Assembly (NCBI GenBank): GCA_031287585.1
Contig: JAITST010000039.1
Location: 1-7,099, forward strand
Source of the DNA: Planctomycetaceae bacterium
Lineage (GTDB): Bacteria; Planctomycetota; Planctomycetia; Pirellulales; Thermoguttaceae
Length of the DNA: 7,099 bases
Reading direction: 5' to 3'
The translations under genes and the position numbers were made by a program. Shown in pieces: positions 1-4,835 of this stretch (its first letter is position 1; each line of letters opens with the position of its first letter). The notes beneath the pieces are model-generated. The model was not told where the DNA came from. It saw nothing but the letters and a program-made list of their open reading frames with translations, and did not search any database.

Positions 1-243
1 GAGGGTGATGAATGTCGTCAAAAGGTGAGAGAATGCGGAATGAAGCCGGTTGTTCCTCCGAAAAGTAACAGAGTCAAACCGTGGCGTTATAGTAAATCAT
101 TGTATAAACGCCGTAACATCGTTGAACGTTATTTCCGTAATATCAAAGAATTTCGGCGAGTATTTACTCGTTACGATAAATTAGACGAAACCTATAACGC
201 CTTCGTTACCTTCGCTCATATCGCCATCTATCTGATATATTAG
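1..243 (+). CDS. IS5-type DDE transposase, C-terminal fragment (5' end outside the window)
   Basis: The frame is open from base 1 to the TAG at 241-243, so the gene begins left of the window; the GTG at 25 is not a credible start. The visible 80 residues contain the late catalytic segment of IS5/IS4-type transposases: SLYKRRNIVERYFRNIKEFR (about residues 33-52 from base 1), holding the conserved Y-x(2)-R-x(3)-E-R-x-F-x(2)-K/I pattern that includes the third acidic residue (Glu of NIVERYF). After it comes the usual hydrophobic tail AFVTFAHIAIYL. The protein would cut and rejoin the ends of its own element. Family assignment is by recalled motif; the subgroup cannot be set because the first two Asp residues are off the window. 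The right end of the element should lie a few tens of bases past the stop, at the junction with the IS630 remnant. Confidence 0.85.
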   Translation, partial: EGDECRQKVRECGMKPVVPPKSNRVKPWRYSKSLYKRRNIVERYFRNIKEFRRVFTRYDKLDETYNAFVTFAHIAIYLIY

Positions 244-297
244 CGTCAACACTCCATAGGTTAGCCCGTGAAATCAGGAGTGCTAGCGTTTTTTTTG
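244..297 (+). other. Junction between IS5-type element and IS630 remnant, with hairpin and T-run
   Basis: CACTCC (250-255) pairs with GGAGTG (277-282) and is followed, after CTAGCG, by eight T (289-296). This may be a weak terminator for the IS5-type transposase or part of that element's terminal inverted repeat. IS630-like coding sense (minus strand, ...EKFKKN) is still convincing down to about 290 and becomes unrelated (ASTPDFTG, stop) below it, so the boundary of the two elements lies near 283-290. A CTAG tetramer at 283-286 would suit a target site of some IS5-group elements, but the other copy is outside the window. Confidence 0.4.
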
Positions 298-749
298 AAT
301 TTTTCCTGTTGTTCAAAATCGGCTTTTGCCGGGACCGAACCGGTACGCCGAAATCTCATACCAAGTTTTTTCACAAAAATCCGAACCCGCTGCGGGGAGA
401 GTTCCGCGCCGAAGAGTTGCTTAATACGATGAGCCGCTTCGATAGATGCCGCTGGCGGACGTTTCGTGAACTCCTCGATGATAGACGTTCTATATTGTTC
501 AAGAGAACTTTTCGGGCAATAGTAATTTGTCTTAACAATTTCTTCAATTCCGCTGTCGCGATATTTTTTGATGATACCGCACACCATGTAAGGGTTGGCA
601 CCGGTAAGCCTCGCGATTTCCGTAACTTTTATCCCGCAAGCGTGAAGCCAAAACATTTCAAAACGTTTTTGGATACGATGGTTGGGATAATGATAACGGA
701 ACTGATTAATCTTTTCTTTGTCTGCGTCCGTATAAGCAACTTTCAACAT
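261..749 (-). pseudogene. IS630-type transposase, N-terminal DNA-binding half only
   Basis: The 162 residues match the N-terminal part of IS630/Tc1-mariner-type transposases. A first helix-turn-helix spans about residues 30-65 (IQKRFEMFWLHACGIKVTEI, then ARLTG), a second winged-helix part about 93-138 (SIEAAHRIKQLFG, then SPQRVRIFVKKLGMRFRR), then the linker VPAKADFEQQEKFKKN. Relatives continue here into the DDE catalytic domain of roughly 170-190 residues; in this copy the reading switches to an unrelated tail (ASTPDFTG) and stops. The start is well supported: AAGGAGG (755-761) lies 5 bases before the ATG. The product could still bind the element's ends but cannot transpose. The break coincides with the end of the IS5-type element, which suggests that the latter inserted into this gene. 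The rest of the IS630 gene may lie left of the window. Confidence 0.82.
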
Positions 750-822
750 TTCTGCCTCCTTGCAAGTAAAAATTTGAGATATTATATGGCAGTTTATTGA
801 TGTTGCAAGGTATAACCCGCGT

Positions 823-1605
823 TCAACCCGCTTGTGCGGTTTCGCTTTCTGCCGCCGGGAATGTTAGGGTGAATGCGGTTCCTTTTCCTATTGCACTCTC
901 TACCCGTATTCGTCCGTGATGTTCTTCTATTACCTTTTTACATAGTGCTAAACCAAGCCCGCTACCGCCTTTGCCGCTTGCGTCAGGTCCTGATTTTGTT
1001 GAGAAGTATAAGTCGAAAATTCGCGATAGTTTGTCTTTCGGGATTCCGCAGCCGAAGTCGCGTACCGTCAGTTCTACCATTCCGTTCTGGCTGCTCGGTA
1101 CGATTTTTACCACCAGCCGCCCGCCATCGGGCATCGCTTGACGGGCGTTGATGAACAAGTTTACCAGTACCTGCTGAATACGGTTGCCGTCCGCGATGAT
1201 TTCGGGTACTGGTACGAAAACTTTTTCAACCCTCACTCTGTACTTGGTCATCTCGCGTTCTAACAGCAACAACGCATCGTCAACCAATGATGCTAAATCT
1301 GTCGGCTCTAAACTCGGTTTGCGGTTGCGAGCGACACCGAGAATTGTACTCGTCACCTTTGACGCTCGTTCGGCAGCGGCGAGAATTTTTTCAAACGCCT
1401 TTTGACGTGTCTCGTCGTCTTGGTGACGCAGTCCCATTTTAGCGTAGTTCAGAATTGTCATCAGGATATTGTTGAACTCGTGCGTTGTTGTACCGACAAG
1501 TTCGCCGAGAGCTGTGAGGCGTTGTGTCTGTTCGAGACGCTCCTCCAAAACCCGAATATGTTCGGTTAGTTCAGCGATGTTGACAGACGGTTGTTCGACG
1601 CTCAT
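823..1605 (-). CDS. Soluble NtrB-like sensor histidine kinase
   Basis: A cytoplasmic two-component kinase of 260 residues, expected to autophosphorylate on His and pass the phosphate to a response regulator. An N-terminal helix rich in Leu/Glu (about 10-30) could form a coiled coil and leads into the H-box LGELVGTTTHEFNNIL with His42. The ATPase part is complete: N-box QQVLVNLFINARQAM (144-158), G1 VRDFGCGI (181-188), F-box IFDLYFSTK (196-204) and G2 GKGGSGLGLALCK (211-223). There is no membrane segment, PAS or receiver domain, so the signal must come through the short N-terminus or a partner. From memory, kinases with TTTHEFNN and the STKSGPDASGKGG segment are common in Planctomycetota; this is not searched. 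No response regulator gene is in the window. The stop lies 74 bases before the ATG of the downstream IS630 remnant, so the former neighbour may have been displaced. No Shine-Dalgarno sequence precedes the ATG, which is chosen because the helix starts soon after it. Confidence 0.9.
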   Translation of the reverse strand: MSVEQPSVNIAELTEHIRVLEERLEQTQRLTALGELVGTTTHEFNNILMTILNYAKMGLRHQDDETRQKAFEKILAAAERASKVTSTILGVARNRKPSLEPTDLASLVDDALLLLEREMTKYRVRVEKVFVPVPEIIADGNRIQQVLVNLFINARQAMPDGGRLVVKIVPSSQNGMVELTVRDFGCGIPKDKLSRIFDLYFSTKSGPDASGKGGSGLGLALCKKVIEEHHGRIRVESAIGKGTAFTLTFPAAESETAQAG

Positions 1606-1673
1606 GGTGCTGTGTGGAATTAGATGTAGAGTACGATTGTGCGGAATGTAGCGGTTCTATCGACTAAAAACGG

Positions 1674-1701
1674 TTGACAATCCAAAAAAATTGCCTAAAA
1701 T
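1674..1701 (+). promoter_or_regulatory. Possible sigma70-like promoter (upstream of two)
   Basis: TTGACA (1674-1679) is a perfect -35 hexamer, followed after 16 bases by TAAAAT (1696-1701). It points toward the 80-residue gene. The run of A/T around it makes chance matches more likely, so this is ranked below the one at 1756-1784. Confidence 0.4.
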
Positions 1702-1755
1702 TTTGTAAACTTAAAAGATTTCCTGAAGAATAAGGGGAATTTCAAAGAATTTCTA

Positions 1756-1784
1756 TTGACTTGTCTTCACAGTGTTGCTAAAAT
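1756..1784 (+). promoter_or_regulatory. Likely sigma70-like promoter for the leader and 80-residue gene
   Basis: TTGACT (1756-1761), a spacer of 17, then TAAAAT (1779-1784). Transcription would start near 1791 and give a leader of about 340 bases before the ATG at 2131. Directly upstream, GAATTTC occurs twice with a 10-base period (1737-1743 and 1747-1753), a layout that would suit an activator bound to one face of the helix. Confidence 0.5.
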
Positions 1785-1790
1785 ATGTGT

Positions 1791-2110
1791 GGTTAGTTTT
1801 ACGGACGAGCGAAATTGCTGTGGCGGCATTGTTATGCCGTTTCTATTTTCCCGAAAATAGCCGTGAAAGACCAAGTTTTCTGTTGTGGGCGGTTGACGCT
1901 GCCCCCTCACGTGGATTCTCGCAACAATTTTACATTTTGTTGAATCCGCTGTTTTGATAAGTCGATTACGACGGAATTGTTGTGTTTGTGCTGTGTGTTG
2001 GTTTGCGTTGTGAACGTAAATTGGGCGGGATATTTTCAAACGCAACTTTATATGATATAGTTTTAAACGAGCCGTGAGAATTGCGCGGTAAACCCACCAT
2101 TTTTTAATTA
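1791..2110 (+). ncRNA. Candidate structured leader or small RNA
   Basis: Transcript predicted from the promoter at 1756-1784. Stable elements seen by eye: CGGCAT/ATGCCG with loop TGTT (1824-1839); immediately after it CTATTTT/AAAATAG with loop CCCG (1843-1860); a two-part stem GGATT/AATCC (1913-1917 with 1943-1947) enclosing CAACAA/TTGTTG (1922-1927 with 1937-1942); and TTGCGTT/AACGCAA (2003-2009 with 2039-2045). A T-run at 2100-2105 follows only a weak stem, so termination there is unclear. It resembles no riboswitch, 6S, SRP or tmRNA pattern that I recognise. It may simply be the long untranslated leader of the gene at 2131. Confidence 0.3.
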
Positions 2111-2130
2111 GAAAGTTTGGTACCCAAATT

Positions 2131-2373
2131 ATGAGTGTTTCTAGTAGAAGGAAACGAAGGAATGTTTTTGACGCTATTTTAGAAGTTGGTCACGACGAGG
2201 ACTTTTTCCCGGACGAAAATGACGAGGAATTTGGTCCGACCGATGCGCCGGCAGGTTCGCCGGCAAAACTGGAAGTGCTTGCTGAACGTATCCGCAAAGG
2301 ATTGCCGCTGTGGCATCCAGAAGACCGCGTTGATTACGCAGGTTTGAACGGTGCTGTTAGACCACGCGATTGA
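2131..2373 (+). CDS. Conserved small protein of unknown function (80 residues)
   Basis: I cannot assign a function. The protein begins with a basic stretch (SSRRKRR, residues 4-10), continues with an acidic one (DEDFFPDENDEEFGP, about 22-36), then APAGSPAKLEVLAERIRKGLPLWHPEDR and a C-terminus DYAGLNGAVRPRD. From memory, small planctomycete proteins share the AGSP...LPLWHP-D/E-DR...L-x-GA-RP pattern; this has not been searched. It has no signal peptide, no membrane segment and no Cys, so it is probably cytosolic and monomeric or a partner protein. The ATG at 2131 has no clear Shine-Dalgarno sequence, but the conserved part lies well inside, so the frame is secure. It seems to be a single-gene unit: promoter candidate upstream, strong terminator about 100 bases after the stop. 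The codon pattern is like that of the neighbouring cysM cluster. Confidence 0.75.
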   Translation: MSVSSRRKRRNVFDAILEVGHDEDFFPDENDEEFGPTDAPAGSPAKLEVLAERIRKGLPLWHPEDRVDYAGLNGAVRPRD

Positions 2374-2474
2374 AGTGGTGTTTCTGCAACTGTTTTCCCG
2401 TTGGCGACTCTAAAACAGCCGCCGTACAGAACGACGGTTTCTCAAAACGAGAATCTCTGAAAGTATAAAGTATT

Positions 2475-2517
2475 GTCGTAGTGGCAGCGAGAGGTGCTAT
2501 TACGACATTGTTTTTTT
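2475..2517 (+). terminator. Intrinsic terminator after the 80-residue gene
   Basis: GTCGTAGTGGCA (2475-2486) pairs with TGCTATTACGAC (2495-2506) over 12 positions including two G-U pairs, with an eight-base loop. ATTG and then seven T (2511-2517) follow. It ends rightward transcripts before the cysM control region and so separates the two units. Confidence 0.8.
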
Positions 2518-2676
2518 GTACTGAATGAGTTGTGAAATGAACAGTTATCGTTTGAAAGTAGTCTCTTGGAACGTGTACGTTTCGTTGATTGGCTACCAAT
2601 CCGCACGATGTGGTAGATTATCAAAATTACCATTTTACCCAAAGCCCCGTCATTAACACGTGACTATTTATAATCG

Positions 2677-2701
2677 CAAACGTTAACACAATTAACGTTT
2701 G
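2677..2701. promoter_or_regulatory. Perfect 10-bp dyad, possible operator upstream of cysM
   Basis: CAAACGTTAA (2677-2686) and TTAACGTTTG (2692-2701) are exact inverted copies around CACAA. No T-run follows on either strand, so it is not an intrinsic terminator. The inner octamer AACGTTAA occurs again at 2783-2790. CCCCGTCAT flanks the dyad on both sides (2645-2653 and 2717-2725). TATAAT (2669-2674) abuts the left arm. This looks like a regulator binding site about 180 bases before the cysM start, by inference only. Confidence 0.45.
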
Positions 2702-2880
2702 TGTAAAACAAATACTCCCCGTCATATTTACCCGTGATATATTGCAGCATTGCCTGTTATTTATCGCGGGCAAAATTATTACAACGTTAAAAATTATTAT
2801 TATGTCGTCCATACAACGAAATCGGGCAGTTTTTGTTCAATAAAATTATCATTGGCACATTTGTTGATTCGGCGTAAGAT

Positions 2881-3771
2881 ATGCAGAATACTACAATACT
2901 TGATGCAGTTGGCAATACTCCCTTGTTACCCATCAAAACGGGCGGCGGGGCTAGTGTATTTGTTAAAGCGGAATTTTTGAATCCTAGCGGGTCAGTCAAG
3001 GACCGTGCGGCTCGCGCAATGATTCTCGACGGAGTTCGCAGCGGCAAGTTGGCGGGCGGCAAGGCGATTCTCGATGCAACCAGCGGGAATACCGGTATTG
3101 CTTACGCGATGTTTGGTGCGTCAATGGGGATTCCGGTTGTACTTTGTTTGCCAGCGAACGCGAATAAAGAACGTAAGCGGATTTTGAAAGCGTATGGCGC
3201 GGAGATTGTTCCGACGAACCCGCTTGAGAGTTCGGATGGTGCGTTACTCAAAGCACGCGAGTTGGCAGCGGCGAATCCTGAAAAGTATTTTTATCCAGAC
3301 CAGTACAATAACGACGAAAACTGGCGTGCTCATTACAACGGCACGGCACTCGAAATTTGGGAACAGACCGAACACAAAATTACGCATTTTGTCGCGGGAA
3401 TGGGAACTTCAGGAACATTCATCGGGACATCACGCCGTTTGAAAGAGTTGAATCCTAACATCAAAACTGTTCCGATGCAGCCAGCGTCACCGCTTCACGG
3501 GCTTGAAGGAATGCGTTATCAGGAAACGGTGATTCCCGCTGGTTTTTACGATAAGTCGCTGTTCGACGGTCAGATTGATGTTACGACGGAAGACTCGAAA
3601 CGTATGACAATCGAACTCGCGAAAACACAAGGGTTGTTTGTCGGAATAAGTTCAGGAGCGAACGTTTTAGCGGCAACACGGCTAGCGGCGATGTTGCCGG
3701 AAGATAATGTTGTGGTTACAATTTTGTGCGATAGTGGTTTTAGATATTTAAGCGATGAAATGTGGGACTGA
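2881..3771 (+). CDS. cysM: Cysteine synthase of the CysO-dependent type (PLP enzyme)
   Basis: A fold-type II PLP enzyme of 296 residues that replaces the beta group of an activated serine with sulfur. Family marks are all present: NPSGSVKDRAA with the PLP lysine Lys40, TSGNTG (67-72) binding the substrate carboxylate, the phosphate loop GMGTSGT (173-179), and CDSGFRYLS (283-291), where Ser285 should contact the pyridine nitrogen. The segments YFYPDQYNN (136-144) and HGLEGMR (206-212) recall the CysM proteins coded next to mec and cysO rather than CysK. Arg212 may be the counterpart of the arginine (Arg220) that binds O-phosphoserine in M. tuberculosis CysM; that alignment is mine. The probable reaction is O-phosphoserine or O-acetylserine plus CysO thiocarboxylate to CysO-cysteine. 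The chain ends soon after YLS and lacks the longer C-terminal tail of the 323-residue mycobacterial enzyme. It heads the cysM-mec-cysO-moeB cluster. The ATG has no Shine-Dalgarno sequence but gives the usual family N-terminus (ILDAVGNTPL). Confidence 0.93.
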   Translation: MQNTTILDAVGNTPLLPIKTGGGASVFVKAEFLNPSGSVKDRAARAMILDGVRSGKLAGGKAILDATSGNTGIAYAMFGASMGIPVVLCLPANANKERKRILKAYGAEIVPTNPLESSDGALLKARELAAANPEKYFYPDQYNNDENWRAHYNGTALEIWEQTEHKITHFVAGMGTSGTFIGTSRRLKELNPNIKTVPMQPASPLHGLEGMRYQETVIPAGFYDKSLFDGQIDVTTEDSKRMTIELAKTQGLFVGISSGANVLAATRLAAMLPEDNVVVTILCDSGFRYLSDEMWD

Positions 3772-3858
3772 CAGTGTAGGTCGCTAAAGGGTGAAGTATA
3801 GTGTGTAGCAACGTCACCGCTTACACTCTGCACTCTACACTGCCCCCTCACTCTTCAC
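3772..3858. repeat. Intergenic inverted and heptamer-like repeats between cysM and mec
   Basis: CAGTGTAG starts one base after the cysM stop (3772-3779) and its exact inverse CTACACTG lies at 3835-3842; GTGAAG (3791-3796) has its inverse CTTCAC at 3853-3858. The right side is a run of near-heptamers: ACTCTGC (3825-3831), ACTCTAC (3832-3838), ACTGCCC and ACTCTTC (3850-3856). No T-run follows, so it is not an ordinary intrinsic terminator. Transcription probably continues into mec. Confidence 0.45.
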
Positions 3859-3870
3859 GGAGCCAAAAAT

Positions 3871-4290
3871 ATGATAGAATTAACAGAACAACATCGCGAA
3901 GCCATCGCTCGTCACGCTGAGTCGGAGTATCCAAATGAATGTTGTGGTGCGCTGCTTGGACGTTTTGAGGGCGGCGATAAAATCGTGAACGAGATATTAC
4001 CTATCTCGAATATGCGTGAGGCGGCGGCGAAACATAATCGTTTCCTGATTCGTCCCGAAGAGTACTTGCTCTGCGAAAAGACAGCGAAGAAACTAAGTTT
4101 GGAAATTATCGGGTTTTATCACTCGCATCCCGACCACCCCGCGAAGCCGTCGCAGTACGACTTGGAACACGCATTTCCGGTTTATTCGTATGTGATTGTG
4201 TCGGTTGTCAATGGCAGCGCGGATAAAACTACGAGTTGGTTATTGAGCGATGACCGGGCAGTGTTTAATGAAGAGGAGGTGTCTCGTTAA
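3871..4290 (+). CDS. mec: JAMM/MPN+ metallopeptidase Mec (releases cysteine from CysO)
   Basis: A zinc peptidase of 139 residues, close to the 146 of M. tuberculosis Mec. The complete JAMM signature is visible: general-base Glu23 in PNECCG, then HSHPDHPAKPSQYD (84-97) giving His84, His86, Ser94 and Asp97. In the characterised route, Mec hydrolyses the amide between the carrier's C-terminal glycine and cysteine, giving free cysteine and regenerating the carrier. Since the neighbouring carrier ends in GGR, the same enzyme may also trim it to GG, as the JAMM enzyme HcyD does for HcyS in Wolinella; this second role is inferred. The ATG at 3871 gives the standard N-terminus IELTEQHREAIARHAESEYP. 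No signal peptide, so cytosolic. It sits 99 bp after cysM and 105 bp before cysO. An AGGAGGT inside its last codons (4274-4280) belongs to no start codon. Confidence 0.92.
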   Translation: MIELTEQHREAIARHAESEYPNECCGALLGRFEGGDKIVNEILPISNMREAAAKHNRFLIRPEEYLLCEKTAKKLSLEIIGFYHSHPDHPAKPSQYDLEHAFPVYSYVIVSVVNGSADKTTSWLLSDDRAVFNEEEVSR

Positions 4291-4355
4291 AACTATCAAT
4301 GGTTAGTTCCGTTTGTAGTGGAAAACGATGACAGTTTAACAAAAAACAACAACAA

Positions 4356-4373
4356 TAGTCCAGTTGTGGACTA
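4356..4373. other. Perfect hairpin between mec and cysO
   Basis: TAGTCCA (4356-4362), loop GTTG, TGGACTA (4367-4373). No T-run follows. It lies 22 bases before the cysO start and could tune the stability or translation of the downstream message; role unknown. Confidence 0.4.
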
Positions 4374-4395
4374 CTAACAAATTTGGAAAATAATA

Positions 4396-4674
4396 ATGGC
4401 AATCACAATTCAACTTCCAACCGCGTTACGAACGTTTACCGATGGTTTATCGGAGGTAAGCGTCGAAGCAGCAACAATTGACGAGGCGTTACGTCAACTA
4501 ACAAAAAACTACGCAGACCTGAAACGTCACCTATTCGACGACAGCGATAAGTTGCGGAGTTTTGTCAATGTATATCTAAACGATGAAGATATACGTTCGC
4601 AAAACGGAGTCGGGACAGCGTTGAAGCAAGGTGATACGGTTATGTTAATACCAGCAATTGCGGGCGGGCGTTAA
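4396..4674 (+). CDS. cysO: Sulfur carrier protein of the CysO/MoaD/ThiS fold, with C-terminal Arg cap
   Basis: A ubiquitin-like protein of 92 residues that carries sulfur as a C-terminal thiocarboxylate. Typical points: a first strand AITIQLPTALRTFTDG (2-17), helix TIDEALRQLTKNYADLKRHL, the segment FVNVYLNDEDIR (56-67) and the closing LKQGDTVMLIPAIAGG, as in CysO and MoaD-like proteins. Most active carriers end exactly in Gly-Gly. This one ends AIAGGR: codons GGC GGG CGT, then TAA, so one Arg follows the double glycine and would block adenylation until removed. The adjacent JAMM peptidase is the likely trimmer. The position between mec and the E1-like gene favours cysteine formation over molybdopterin synthesis, although a shared use with a MoaE elsewhere cannot be excluded. 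The Shine-Dalgarno sequence is weak (GGA 9 bases upstream); the ATG gives the expected first beta strand. Confidence 0.9.
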   Translation: MAITIQLPTALRTFTDGLSEVSVEAATIDEALRQLTKNYADLKRHLFDDSDKLRSFVNVYLNDEDIRSQNGVGTALKQGDTVMLIPAIAGGR

Positions 4675-4835
4675 GCAATATGGCAACGCGTGAAGTGTCA
4701 GCGATGTTGTATTCGTTGATAAAGTTAATCAGGAGAAAACCAATAAATAGAAAGTGTTGGTGCAAAGAACAGAGTGCAAGTGATTGTCAGACAAACGCTG
4801 TACGCTGTACCGACCGCCCAACGCTTCACGAACAC
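4675..4835. other. Gap between cysO and moeB with in-frame upstream extension
   Basis: The moeB frame stays open upstream to an ATG at 4680, only 5 bases after the cysO stop. The extra 52 residues (rich in Arg, Cys, Ser and Thr) resemble no E1 N-terminus and look like translated spacer. Within it lies a tandem heptamer, CGCTGTA twice (4796-4809), followed by CGCTTCACG before the preferred start. A Shine-Dalgarno-like CAGGAG (4730-4735) has no nearby in-frame start. Confidence 0.5.

Larger units (their letters stand above)
1606..2130. other. 525-bp intergenic region with rightward promoters and structured leader
   Basis: No credible gene lies here; the short reading frames on both strands have no family resemblance. 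It separates the leftward kinase gene from the rightward small gene at 2131. It holds two sigma70-like promoters on the plus strand, a phased GAATTTC repeat and at least four hairpins, each listed separately. I found no convincing promoter for the kinase on the minus strand: TTGTCA (1680-1675) followed 15 bases later by TAGAAC is the best, and it is weak. Confidence 0.6.
2374..2880. other. 507-bp intergenic region before cysM
   Basis: No gene is recognised here; the short frames on both strands are repetitive, AT-rich and without motifs. The left part ends the previous transcript (terminator at 2475-2517). The middle has a small perfect hairpin GATTGG-CTA-CCAATC (2587-2601). The right part (2645-2790) has the dyad and repeats listed below and is the likely control region of the cysM cluster. 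A TTGGCA (2852-2857), 17 bases, TAAGAT (2875-2880) pair exists but would start transcription inside cysM. Confidence 0.6.

Noticed and set aside
309..800. Long plus-strand open frame opposite the IS630 remnant
   Set aside because: It mirrors the IS630 coding strand, has no family resemblance and no ribosome site; the minus-strand reading has clear transposase motifs.
1767..2045. 92-codon minus-strand frame in the gap before the 80-residue gene
   Set aside because: No motif, no ribosome site, low-complexity composition, and it runs against two rightward promoters and the hairpins.
2852..2880. TTGGCA-17-TAAGAT as the cysM promoter
   Set aside because: The -10 box touches the ATG, so transcription would start inside the coding region.
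1899..3851. CTGCCCCCTCAC shared by the 1899-1910 and 3840-3851 regions
   Set aside because: A 12-base match is expected a few times by chance in a 7-kb window when all pairs are compared; surrounding bases do not align.
4274..4301. AGGAGGT near the end of mec as a ribosome site for a small gene
   Set aside because: The next ATG is about 18 bases away and its frame closes after 10 codons; the motif is explained by the Glu-Glu-Val codons of mec.
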